DNA from: Methanobacteriota archaeon
GTDB lineage: Archaea > JACRDV01
Length of the DNA stretch: 12,233 nucleotides
Assembly (NCBI GenBank): GCA_024860865.1
Contig: JACRDV010000127.1
Span: 1 to 12,233, forward strand
Reading direction: 5' to 3'
Below are positions 5,785 through 12,233 of the stretch, one piece after another; the first letter of the stretch is position 1; each line of letters starts with the position of its first letter. The notes under the pieces are model-generated. The model was not told where the DNA came from, did no database searches, and worked only from the letters and a program-made list of their open reading frames with translations. A program made the translations under genes and the position numbers.

Positions 5785-5893
5785 GCCGAATCGGTTAATT
5801 TTCCAAGTTTTAACGCTAGATAATCAGAATGTTGCTATATCAAGGAATAGAAATAAGGGAGAAGTTGCTATCTCTTTTGATGCAATAAATTAA
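5783..5893 (+). CDS. Possible 36-codon ORF in the recJ upstream gap
   Basis: ATG 5783 to TAA 5891-5893 encodes 36 residues (contains FQVLTLDNQNVAIS and KGEVAISFDAIN). The composition is plausible for protein, but there is no ribosome-binding site and it overlaps the likely Yip1 promoter. It could be a gene remnant or chance. Confidence 0.13.
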   Translation: MPNRLIFQVLTLDNQNVAISRNRNKGEVAISFDAIN

Positions 5894-5897
5894 GATG

Positions 5898-5912
5898 TTC
5901 TAACTCTTAGAA
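5898..5912. repeat. Short inverted repeat upstream of recJ
   Basis: TTCTAA CTC TTAGAA forms six-base perfect arms around three bases, about 60 bases before the recJ ATG. It may be an operator or a weak hairpin. Such short A/T-rich repeats also arise by chance. Confidence 0.22.
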
Positions 5913-5971
5913 AAGGCACTTAAGATAGTAAATTTCATATCTTCCAAAAGTTTTTGTAAAAGTCTTTCTAA

Positions 5972-7420
5972 ATGAAATTTGTTGGTGGTACCCCTTTGGC
6001 TACTATTCAAACATGCGCACAAGCCGTTGCAAAAGTAATAAAGGATTTTATTATAAAAGGGTCTCCAATAAGAATAATTAGCCACTATGATGCTGACGGC
6101 CTTACATCAGCAGGTATTCTTGGAAAAGCACTGATGCGCGCTGGCGCTCGTTTTCATTTCTCAATAGTAGAACAATTAGAAAAAGAGCATATTGAAAGTT
6201 TTGCTCATGGGAAATATGAGCTATTTGTTTTTACCGACCTAGGTAGCGGTCAATTAGATATAATCCAAGAAAAAATATTGCCGAAAGCGAATGTCGTTGT
6301 AATTGATCACCACCGACCTTTAGATATTAACCACGAACGATTAGCTCACATTAATCCACATTTTTTTGGTTTTGATGGATCCAAAGAGGCAAGCGGTTCT
6401 AGCATGAGTTATCTTTGTGCTACTGCACTCGATTCAGCAAATAAAGATTTGGCAGATCTTGCAATTGTTGGAGCAGTTGGTGACCGCCAAGATTCAAGCG
6501 GAGCATTGCTTGGTTTAAATGCTCAAGTATTGAAGGAAGGAGAGGAAGCCAATGCGGTAAAAGCTGAGAAGGATTTAAGATTATTTGGTCGCCATACTCA
6601 TCCTCTTCACCTGGCCTTAAGCTACACTATAGAACCCTATATCCCAGAAATTACTGGAAATGAATCAAAATGTGTACAATTTTTAACCGATCTAAAAATT
6701 TTATCTGCAGATAAATGGAATCGCCGACTAATCGATTTAAATCAAGAGGAAAAACAACGATTGATCACTAGCCTAATTCTAAAAATGATCGAAGGCGGTT
6801 CTCCATCTGAACTTGCTGAAGGGATTATAGGTGAAGTTTATACTCTATTAAAAGAAGAAGAAAATTCAGAGTTGCGTGATGCAAAAAGTTTCGCAACATT
6901 GTTAAATGCTTGCGGAAGAAATCATAGCCCGAGTGTTGGATTGGCAATATGTTTAGGCGATAGAACTGATGTAGTAGTTGAAGCTAAAAAGACTTTAAAA
7001 AATCACAGAATGAGACTCTCGAAGAGTCTAAATTGGGTATACCAAAATTCAGAGGCCATCCATAAGCTTCAATATGTCCAATATTTCCATGGTGAAAATC
7101 ACATTGAAGAAAACCTAGTGGGCACAGTAACCTCAATGGCTATGAGCTCAAAAATATTAAATTCATATAAGCCTGTCGTAGCCTTTGCTTTTAGAGAGGA
7201 TAAAAAAGTTAAGGTCTCAGCTAGGGCAACTAGAAAATTAGTTGAGAAAGGACTAAACTTAGCTGAGGCACTTCATAGTGCAGCTCATGCTGTGGGCGGA
7301 ATAGGAGGCGGACACGATGTGGCTGCTGGTGCAACTATCCCAATTGGCTCAGAAAATCAGTTCATTAAACTTGTAGAAGAAAGCATTAAAAATCAGATGA
7401 GCGGCCATGGTTCTAGCTAA
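5972..7420 (+). CDS. recJ: DHH-family RecJ-like single-strand nuclease (archaeal RecJ/GAN/Cdc45 relative)
   Basis: A 482-residue DHH/DHHA1 phosphoesterase. All metal-binding motifs are present: HYDADG with H38, D40 and D42; TDLGSG with D89; the DHH triad D112-H113-H114; and VGDRQD with D171. The C-terminal DHHA1 domain has GGIGGGHDVAAGA (442-454), which binds nucleic acid or nucleotide. Archaeal members are manganese- or magnesium-dependent single-strand exonucleases; in Thermococcus one (GAN) binds GINS in the replication complex and is related to eukaryotic Cdc45. With every ligand intact this copy should be catalytically active, unlike Cdc45. ATG 5972 directly follows an in-frame TAA and has no ribosome-binding site, suggesting a leaderless message. 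It overlaps pcc1 by 14 bases. Whether it is the GAN type or another paralogue cannot be settled here. Confidence 0.92.
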   Translation: MKFVGGTPLATIQTCAQAVAKVIKDFIIKGSPIRIISHYDADGLTSAGILGKALMRAGARFHFSIVEQLEKEHIESFAHGKYELFVFTDLGSGQLDIIQEKILPKANVVVIDHHRPLDINHERLAHINPHFFGFDGSKEASGSSMSYLCATALDSANKDLADLAIVGAVGDRQDSSGALLGLNAQVLKEGEEANAVKAEKDLRLFGRHTHPLHLALSYTIEPYIPEITGNESKCVQFLTDLKILSADKWNRRLIDLNQEEKQRLITSLILKMIEGGSPSELAEGIIGEVYTLLKEEENSELRDAKSFATLLNACGRNHSPSVGLAICLGDRTDVVVEAKKTLKNHRMRLSKSLNWVYQNSEAIHKLQYVQYFHGENHIEENLVGTVTSMAMSSKILNSYKPVVAFAFREDKKVKVSARATRKLVEKGLNLAEALHSAAHAVGGIGGGHDVAAGATIPIGSENQFIKLVEESIKNQMSGHGSS

Positions 7421-7676
7421 GGCATATATTCAGTGTAACTATAAACCTGGAGCTAAAGTCAATGCAATCGCAGCTGCTTTAGAAGTAGATAATAAAGCTG
7501 CTCCGCCGACTATTAAAGTAAAAAGTTATTCTGAAAAAAATATACTTTATAATGAGATCGAAACTATTGATAAATTAGAGACATTTTTATCAACTATTGA
7601 TGATTTATTGTTCTCGATATTAATTGCTGAAAGTTCACTCTCGTTGGAGGATGAAGGTGGAGGAACAAAGGTTTAA
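7407..7676 (+). CDS. pcc1: KEOPS complex subunit Pcc1
   Basis: An 89-residue protein matching the small Pcc1 family in length and pattern: an N-terminal strand (AKAYIQCNY), the helix ending AAALEVDN, a strand pair (TIKVKSYSE and ILYNEIET), then the diagnostic LETFLSTIDDLLFSILIAES. Pcc1 dimerises and is the central platform of KEOPS (with Kae1, Bud32 and Cgi121), which makes the t6A modification at position 37 of tRNAs that read ANN codons. The other subunits are not in this window. ATG 7407 overlaps the end of recJ by 14 bases, and the pcc1 stop lies inside the first codons of serS, so translation of all three is probably coupled. The last dozen residues, DEGGGTKV included, are forced by the overlap with the serS ribosome-binding site. 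Confidence 0.88.
   Translation: MVLAKAYIQCNYKPGAKVNAIAAALEVDNKAAPPTIKVKSYSEKNILYNEIETIDKLETFLSTIDDLLFSILIAESSLSLEDEGGGTKV
7646..7650 (+). promoter_or_regulatory. serS ribosome-binding site inside pcc1
   Basis: GGAGG lies six bases before GTG 7657, ideal spacing. It touches the ATG at 7651, so that ATG is unlikely to be used even though it is in frame. Confidence 0.55.
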
Positions 7677-9237
7677 TTTAAAAGCTAGCTTTACATTCAG
7701 CGATAATGTTGAAAAAGCAAGCCAAATTCTAAAAGAATTTTTTGTACGAGCAAATAAAGAGATCCTTCTTAAAGGCGTCCCTAAAGGTAAGGAAGAAGAA
7801 GCTGCAAAAATTAAAGCCTGGGAGCTAAAAGGAAACCAACTTGAAGTTAACATAGAATCTGGAAGATATGTTAGAGCACATGTGGCTGTATTAAGGATTG
7901 GGAAAATATTAGCTGAAACTCTTGGTAAAAATTATAAAGTGGGGCTTCGCAGCATCAATGTAAAAGATTTTTTTATAAACTTATCAACAACTCAAGCACT
8001 TCCAAAAGAAATTGTCGAAAGAGTTAAATCTCTTCCTAAAATCCAAGATGTTAAAGCTGAAGCGAACATTCTCAACCTCTTGCTTAAGCCCTTAACAGAA
8101 AGTGAGCTTAAGAGGAATATCCCCGATAGAATTATCAGTTTGGCTGAAAAAATTATAGAAGATGGCCTGAAGAAGCCGACCATTATTCCTAAAATGCCGA
8201 TTTTAAAGAAAAGCCCTCCCAAGCCAATAAAATTCTCAGAAGATCCTTTGAAAGTAGCTCTTCAACTTGGTTGGATAAAAGAGTTCCCGGGCAGAGGACA
8301 GTACATTTACACAGCCCCATATGCAAAATTGTTCGAAATAATTAAAGAAACATTGCTCAAAGAAATCGCTCGTAAATTGGGTTTTCAACCTTTTTTACTG
8401 CCAAAATTAATTCCGCTTGAAGTAATGAAGAGAATGCCCGGCTATCTAGATGAGATACCAGAGGGCATGTACTACGTATGCCCACCACCCAGAGATCCAG
8501 GGGCTTTCACTCGTTTTAAGGATCAATTTAAGATTACAAAAGATATTCCTAAAAAAGAATTGAAAAAGGTAATTAAAGATCCGGAATATGTTTTAGCACC
8601 AGCTCAGTGCGAACCATTCTGGCAGTTTTATAGCCATGAAATTGTTCGAGTTGAAGAACTTCCATTTAAACTCTATGACTCTTCAGGTTGGACATACAGA
8701 TGGGAAGGCGGTGGAGTTGAAGGGCTTGTACGCCTTCAAGAGTTTATGCGCATCGAATTAACATATCTCGGCACACCTGAGCAGGTTGTTGATATCAGAG
8801 ACAGTATAATGAACGAATGCGTGCGTGTAGCCGACAAAATACTTGGCCTAGAATGGAAAATAACTGCTGCAACACCATTTTACATGAAAGGCGGCGAAAT
8901 CGCCGTTGATATAACTGACAGCAAGAACGTGGCTGCTTATGATATTGAAATATTTTTACCATATCGCGGGCCTAGGGAAAGCGCCGAGTGGCTAGAAATT
9001 GCTGGCTGCTTTGTACACAAAACTAAGTTCGTTGATAGCTTCAAAATTCGCGAGATTAAAGGGAGAGATATATGGACAGGATGCACTGGGCTTGGCATTT
9101 CAAGGTGGGTTGCAGCATTTCTCGCAGAGCATGGATTTAATTCTAAAGACTGGCCAAAAGAAATACGCGAACAAGCTGAGCCTTTACCAGAAGTTCCTAA
9201 AACCTTAGAGTGGCCGGCGGTTAAGAAAAAAGAGTAA
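7657..9237 (+). CDS. serS: Type-2 (methanogen-type, zinc-dependent) seryl-tRNA synthetase
   Basis: About 526 residues; attaches serine to tRNA-Ser (and to tRNA-Sec where present). It resembles the rare SerRS of Methanosarcina barkeri and Methanocaldococcus, not the common bacterial/eukaryotic form. The N-terminal tRNA-binding domain contains FNLKASFTF and IESGRYVRAH in place of the long coiled coil of common SerRS. The class II catalytic core has YYVCPPPRDP, PAQCEPFW, the motif-2 region with RLQEFMRIELTYLGT, LPYRGP, and motif-3 WTGCTGLGISRWVAAFLA. By alignment from memory with M. barkeri, the zinc ligands are C318, E367 and C476, all present, so serine recognition through zinc should be intact. 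A GTG start at 7657 is preferred because of GGAGG six bases upstream; ATG 7651 or ATG 7624 would add 2 or 11 residues. It overlaps pcc1, so is probably coupled to it. Confidence 0.95.
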   Translation: MEEQRFNLKASFTFSDNVEKASQILKEFFVRANKEILLKGVPKGKEEEAAKIKAWELKGNQLEVNIESGRYVRAHVAVLRIGKILAETLGKNYKVGLRSINVKDFFINLSTTQALPKEIVERVKSLPKIQDVKAEANILNLLLKPLTESELKRNIPDRIISLAEKIIEDGLKKPTIIPKMPILKKSPPKPIKFSEDPLKVALQLGWIKEFPGRGQYIYTAPYAKLFEIIKETLLKEIARKLGFQPFLLPKLIPLEVMKRMPGYLDEIPEGMYYVCPPPRDPGAFTRFKDQFKITKDIPKKELKKVIKDPEYVLAPAQCEPFWQFYSHEIVRVEELPFKLYDSSGWTYRWEGGGVEGLVRLQEFMRIELTYLGTPEQVVDIRDSIMNECVRVADKILGLEWKITAATPFYMKGGEIAVDITDSKNVAAYDIEIFLPYRGPRESAEWLEIAGCFVHKTKFVDSFKIREIKGRDIWTGCTGLGISRWVAAFLAEHGFNSKDWPKEIREQAEPLPEVPKTLEWPAVKKKE

Positions 9238-9249
9238 TTAATTAAACCT

Positions 9250-9273
9250 ATTTTGATTTTTAAATGGCTTTTT
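9250..9273 (+). terminator. Possible T-rich terminator after serS
   Basis: Three T-tracts (TTTT, TTTTT, TTTTT) fall within 24 bases, 13 bases after the serS stop. Archaeal transcription commonly ends at such U-rich runs without a hairpin. It would close the recJ-pcc1-serS unit. Confidence 0.35.
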
Positions 9274-9352
9274 AGCTCAGCTTTAGAAAAAATACTCGAT
9301 TCTATTTCGAATATTTTATTATCCCCATTATGAGACAAATAATAGAGTCCGT

Positions 9353-9883
9353 ATGGAAGAGATAATTTATGAGGATAACATCTCACCAGAAGTCTATCGC
9401 GTGCTTTTCATTCCTATTGCGATTTTCTACGCATCTATCATGCTTTTACTTACTGTAGTTAACTATTACTTCTCAAAAATTTTACCAAATTTTATGTTGG
9501 TAATTCTTTGGTTTTTCTCGCTGAGTTTTTTAGCAGCTTATGAGTTTTTACTCCGAACCACAAAGTATTTGATAACACAAACTGGGATAGTAATTAAATA
9601 TCCCCTCGTTGAACCAAAGATAATTCCTTTTTTAAATATCAAAAACATCAAGGTTGAGAAGATTGAAGAGGCATACAAGCCATGGCACGTCAAAATTTTT
9701 AAACTGTTCATCGGTACTAAACATTTTTTAACTAAAACAGCCGTGGTTGTAGATATAACTGACATTAAGTGGAGTAGTTTAGCTTTAAATCCGAATTCAA
9801 TTCTTTTGACACCATCTAACCCGTATAAATTCGCTGAAATTGCACAAAGTTATGTATTGAAAAAGCAATTAGTACAATTGTAA
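9353..9883 (+). CDS. Two-helix membrane protein with a possible PH-like domain
   Basis: A 176-residue protein. Two hydrophobic segments, about 16-38 and 46-66, form a hairpin that places both ends on the same side of the membrane. The soluble remainder starts RTTKYLITQTGIVIKY and continues with strand-rich text (PLVEPKIIPFLNIKNIKVEK), ending in a helix (PYKFAEIAQSYVLKK). This architecture, a transmembrane hairpin then a 'tKYliT..Gi' strand and a late helix, resembles bacterial/archaeal PH-domain proteins (the DUF304/bPH_2 kind), whose roles are mostly unknown. No enzyme motif is seen. ATG 9353 has no clear ribosome-binding site; an A/T-rich segment near 9309-9320 could be its TATA box. It lies alone between serS and the eS1 operon on the same strand. 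Membrane nature is sure, the PH assignment moderate. Confidence 0.8.
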   Translation: MEEIIYEDNISPEVYRVLFIPIAIFYASIMLLLTVVNYYFSKILPNFMLVILWFFSLSFLAAYEFLLRTTKYLITQTGIVIKYPLVEPKIIPFLNIKNIKVEKIEEAYKPWHVKIFKLFIGTKHFLTKTAVVVDITDIKWSSLALNPNSILLTPSNPYKFAEIAQSYVLKKQLVQL

Positions 9884-9900
9884 CAAAATTATCAAAAAAG

Positions 9901-9909
9901 CTTTTAAAG
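9901..9909 (+). promoter_or_regulatory. Possible TATA box of the eS1 operon
   Basis: CTTTTAAAG, preceded by an A-run, lies 56-64 bases before the eS1 ATG in an 81-base gap. It would give a leader of about 30-35 bases. Weak evidence. Confidence 0.3.
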
Positions 9910-9964
9910 TACCCCCTACCAAAGTAAGAGCCCTATAGTAATATCTTTCTAGAAGCGTGGTTTA

Positions 9965-10549
9965 ATGCCTAAACCCATTAAAGCAAAAGATGTGTGGCGC
10001 ACAAAATCATGGTACACTATATTGGCGCCTAAAATGTTTGGTCAAGCAGAGATAGGTGAGACCCCAGCTGATGATCCAAATAAATTGATTGGAAGAACAA
10101 TTGAAAGCACTCTAAAAGATTTAACGGGCGATTTTACTAAACAAAATATCAAATTGATGTTTCAAGTTAATAACATTGAAGGTGCGACTGCTCATACGAA
10201 GTTTATCGGCCACAAATTGGCTCGAGACTACATTAGAAGTCAAGTTAGAAGGGGTTCAAGCAGAGTTGATGCTATAGTTGATGTAACGACTAAAGATGGA
10301 TACAAGCTTAGAATTAAAGGCGTAGCTTTTTCAGCGCATCGCGCGAATACTTCTCAAGAAGATTCTATTAGAGTGACGATGATTAATGTAATTGAAAAAG
10401 CATCCAGCGAAAAAAATTACGAACAACTTATACAAGAAATTGTCCTCGGAAAACTATCCGAAGATATCCGCAGACAAGTCAAACTTATTTTCCCGCTCCG
10501 TCGGATTGAAATACGCAAAACTGAACTTTTAGCTGAGCCTCTAACATAA
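9965..10549 (+). CDS. rps3ae: 30S ribosomal protein eS1 (S3Ae)
   Basis: A 194-residue protein of the eS1/S3Ae family, normal for archaea. Landmarks in order are KAKDVWRTKSWYTILAP with MFGQAEIGETPADDP, then GRTIESTLKDLTGDF, FQVNNIEGATAHTKFIGHKL, YIRSQVRRGSSRVDAIVDV, the TKDGYKLRIKGVAFS strand, and the C-terminal LIFPLRRIEIRKTELL. It is a small-subunit protein shared by archaea and eukaryotes but not bacteria, sitting near the mRNA exit. ATG 9965 gives the standard Met-Pro-Lys-like N-terminus; the ribosome-binding site is weak. It appears to head an operon with BtpA-, DUF92- and apgM-encoding genes, each within 4-16 bases of the last. Confidence 0.96.
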   Translation: MPKPIKAKDVWRTKSWYTILAPKMFGQAEIGETPADDPNKLIGRTIESTLKDLTGDFTKQNIKLMFQVNNIEGATAHTKFIGHKLARDYIRSQVRRGSSRVDAIVDVTTKDGYKLRIKGVAFSAHRANTSQEDSIRVTMINVIEKASSEKNYEQLIQEIVLGKLSEDIRRQVKLIFPLRRIEIRKTELLAEPLT

Positions 10550-10565
10550 TCTTGGAGCGTTGAAT

Positions 10566-11360
10566 TTGCTCAAGCGGCTTTTCGGCTGCTATAAACCAAT
10601 TATTGGCGTAGTCCACTTACTTCCCCTACCAGGTGCCCCTAAATTTAAAAATAATTTTGATGAAGTTATAACACGAGCTAAACAAGATGCTATTGCCCTT
10701 GAGAATGGCGGGGTTAATGGGATAATAGTGGAAAACTACGGCGATATACCCTTCAAGCCAGAAGTTGGATTAGAAACTGTTGCAGCGATGACATATGTAG
10801 CCGGAGAAGTTACAAAAGTGATAAAATTGCCGTTTGGCATTAATGTGCTTAGGAATGATGCAAAGGCAGCATTAGCCATAGCAACAGCTGTTGGAGCGAA
10901 ATTCATTCGGATTAATGTTCATACAGATGCAATGGTGACAGATCAGGGCTTAATTGAGGGAAAAGCCCATGAAACTCTGCGCTATCGAAGAACATTGAAT
11001 GAAAACATCAATATTTTTGCTGATATATTTGTTAAACACGCTGCACCAGCCTATCTGCGACCAATAGAAACTGTAGCTTACGATACAGCTTATCGTGGCT
11101 TAGCTGATGCATTAATAGTCACTGGAAGCAGTACTGGTAAACCACCTCTTCTTGAAGATGTAGTTAAAGTTAAAAAAGCAGTTCCAGACAAACCAGTTAT
11201 AGCCGGAAGCGGTATTTCAGAAAAAAATGTCAAAAAAATTTTAGAAAATGCTGATGGCGCTATAGTTGGCACTTCATTTAAATTCAATGCTATAACTAAG
11301 AATCCCGTAGATGAAAAAAGAGTGAAAAAGCTCGTTAAGATGGTTAAACAATTAAGGTAA
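10566..11360 (+). CDS. BtpA/SgcQ family TIM-barrel protein
   Basis: About 264 residues. The N-terminal GVVHLLPLPGAPKF and the following ENGGVNGIIVENYGDIPF are the family signature, with INVLRNDAKAALAIATAVGA and FIRINVHTDAMVTDQG in the middle, and the phosphate-binding-like end DKPVIAGSGISEKNVKKIL plus GAIVGTSFK. Taken together they indicate a (beta/alpha)8 barrel resembling phosphate-binding barrels. Cyanobacterial BtpA stabilises photosystem I proteins; archaeal members are common and their reaction is unknown, so the photosynthesis role should not be carried over. The start is set at TTG 10566, eight bases after GGAG (10554-10557); TTG 10560 is only two bases from it. It follows eS1 by 16 bases and precedes the DUF92 gene by 6 bases. 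Confidence 0.9.
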   Translation: MLKRLFGCYKPIIGVVHLLPLPGAPKFKNNFDEVITRAKQDAIALENGGVNGIIVENYGDIPFKPEVGLETVAAMTYVAGEVTKVIKLPFGINVLRNDAKAALAIATAVGAKFIRINVHTDAMVTDQGLIEGKAHETLRYRRTLNENINIFADIFVKHAAPAYLRPIETVAYDTAYRGLADALIVTGSSTGKPPLLEDVVKVKKAVPDKPVIAGSGISEKNVKKILENADGAIVGTSFKFNAITKNPVDEKRVKKLVKMVKQLR

Positions 11361-11366
11361 AATAAA

Positions 11367-12086
11367 ATGATTAGTATCGCAACATATGTAGTAGCTGCGA
11401 TTTGTATCATATTGAGTGTTGTTGCTTACAAAGTAAGAGCTTTTAATGCAAGTGGAACAGTCGCTGCGATGATTACTGGACTAATAATAATTTTTTTTGA
11501 TTATAAATTGTTCATGATTCTGCTTTTGTTTGTTTTCTTAGGAGTTGGTTCAACAAAATTTAGGTATAGTTATAAGGAATCGCTTGGTGTAGCTGAAAAA
11601 AATAAAGGAGCGCGGGATGCTAATAACGTGTTTGCTAATGGTATCATTTCAGTTCTAGTTGTAATTTTTGGGTTTGCTAAATTCCCGGGTGAATTTGTAA
11701 TTGCTGGCTATATCGGCGCTATTTCAGCAGCTACAGCTGACACGCTTGCGAGTGAGGTGGGGGTTCTAGCTAAAGAATGGCCTAGACTAATTACCAAACC
11801 TTCTAAGAAAGTTCCTCCTGGGACAAATGGCGCAGTTACAATGCTTGGAACAAGTGCTGCTCTGATTGGAACAATACTAATTGGAGTTCTTGCCGGAATT
11901 ATAAACAACGATATACCGCTTTTAAAAATCCTGATCATTTCAATTATTGCTGGAATGTTCGGATGTATAATAGATAGTGTGATTGGAGCTATCTGGGAAG
12001 ACAAGGGCCATCTAACTAAAAACCAAGTAAATATAATTGCAACACTTACTGGAGCTTTAATTGCTATCGCTATACTTCTCGTGTGA
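11367..12086 (+). CDS. DUF92/TMEM19 family membrane protein
   Basis: A 239-residue protein with about six to seven membrane segments. Conserved family positions are visible: SGTVAAMITG (29-38), the basic-aromatic loop with RDANNVFANG (83-92), ATADTLASEVG (122-132) with D125 and E130, the loop KVPPGTNGAVTMLG (148-161), IDSVIGAIWED (202-212) and the TKNQVN site (217-222). The family (PF01940) includes plant VTE6, a phytyl-phosphate kinase that uses CTP, and is related to dolichol and phytol kinases. A prenyl- or isoprenoid-phosphate kinase role in archaeal lipid or quinone metabolism is therefore plausible, but has not been shown for this branch. The acidic and Asn residues in the loops would be the active site. 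ATG 11367 is six bases after the btpA-family stop, and apgM begins four bases after this stop, consistent with one transcript. Confidence 0.88.
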   Translation: MISIATYVVAAICIILSVVAYKVRAFNASGTVAAMITGLIIIFFDYKLFMILLLFVFLGVGSTKFRYSYKESLGVAEKNKGARDANNVFANGIISVLVVIFGFAKFPGEFVIAGYIGAISAATADTLASEVGVLAKEWPRLITKPSKKVPPGTNGAVTMLGTSAALIGTILIGVLAGIINNDIPLLKILIISIIAGMFGCIIDSVIGAIWEDKGHLTKNQVNIIATLTGALIAIAILLV

Positions 12087-12090
12087 TGAA

Positions 12091-12233
12091 ATGAAGTTAA
12101 TACTTATAATCGGAGATGGTATGTCCGACCGACCTGCCAAGGAGCTTGGCGGAAAAACACCCCTTCAAGTAGCTAATATACCAAATATGAATGAAGTTGC
12201 TCGCAAAGGGATTTGTGGTTTAATTGATCCAAT
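12091..12233 (+). CDS. apgM: 2,3-bisphosphoglycerate-independent phosphoglycerate mutase, archaeal type (partial)
   Basis: Only the first 47 residues are in the window; the gene continues past the right edge. The opening KLILIIGDGMSDRP carries the metal-binding Asp of the alkaline-phosphatase superfamily (D9), followed by ELGGKTPLQVANIPNMNEVA and ARKGICGLIDP, the characteristic start of archaeal ApgM. The enzyme interconverts 3- and 2-phosphoglycerate in glycolysis and gluconeogenesis using two metal ions and a phosphoserine intermediate. The catalytic Ser and the other ligands fall outside the window. ATG 12091 is chosen because ATG 12086 meets a stop after two codons; the start is four bases after the DUF92 stop. 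Confidence 0.93.
   Translation, partial: MKLILIIGDGMSDRPAKELGGKTPLQVANIPNMNEVARKGICGLIDP

Noticed and set aside
8937-9386. 149-codon minus-strand ORF over the 3' end of serS
   Set aside because: Most of it is antisense to motif 3 of the synthetase, with no recognisable domain and no promoter of its own.

Overview
The window looks like chromosomal DNA from an AT-rich archaeon. Evidence: archaeal/eukaryotic-type ribosomal proteins (uS15 with its long N-terminus, eS1/S3Ae), the KEOPS subunit Pcc1, a RecJ/Cdc45-like DHH nuclease, a zinc-dependent type-2 ('methanogen-type') seryl-tRNA synthetase, archaeal-type phosphoglycerate mutase, TATA-like boxes close to start codons, and genes with little or no leader. 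The type-2 SerRS next to uS15, RecJ, Pcc1 and eS1 would fit a deep TACK lineage such as Bathyarchaeia or a methanogen relative. That placement is inference only. No rRNA, tRNA, CRISPR array or recognisable insertion sequence was seen.

Layout. 1-310: no convincing intact gene; a 42-codon ORF and short open stretches that may be the end of, or the debris of, a gene. 311-1018 (+): radical-SAM activase of anaerobic ribonucleotide reductase (NrdG2 type). 1067-2152 (-): uncharacterised protein resembling the Sfum_1244 family, divergent from 2212-3363 (+), an MFS transporter; they share a TATA-like segment. 3420-3833 (+): DUF123/GIY-YIG-like nuclease whose family-typical N-terminus has no ATG, GTG or TTG. 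3935-4390 (+): ribosomal protein uS15, TTG start. 4427-4872 (-): two small unknown genes behind a strong TATA box and a palindrome. 5144-5743 (-): Yip1-domain membrane protein. 5972-9237 (+): recJ-pcc1-serS, overlapping ends, probably translationally coupled. 9353-9883 (+): membrane protein with a possible PH-like domain. 9965-12233 (+): eS1, BtpA family, DUF92/TMEM19 family and apgM, separated by 4-16 nt, very likely one operon.

How the genes work together. The right half is an informational block: translation (uS15, eS1, SerRS), tRNA t6A modification (Pcc1) and replication/repair (RecJ/GAN-like), followed by a metabolic tail (apgM, DUF92, BtpA). The minus-strand segment 4427-5743 sits between uS15 and recJ, which are commonly close together in archaea, so it looks like an insertion or rearrangement. 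The left third is accessory: an activase with no reductase in view, a probably acquired unknown gene, a transporter and the DUF123 gene.

The points most worth a second look are the DUF123 gene (start AUU, or a TAG at codon 3), the small minus-strand gene at 4702-4872 whose reading frame seems to continue upstream past a TGA or an A7 run, the palindrome at its predicted transcription start, and the strong ribosome-binding site plus ATGA at the end of the activase gene that now leads into only 25 codons.
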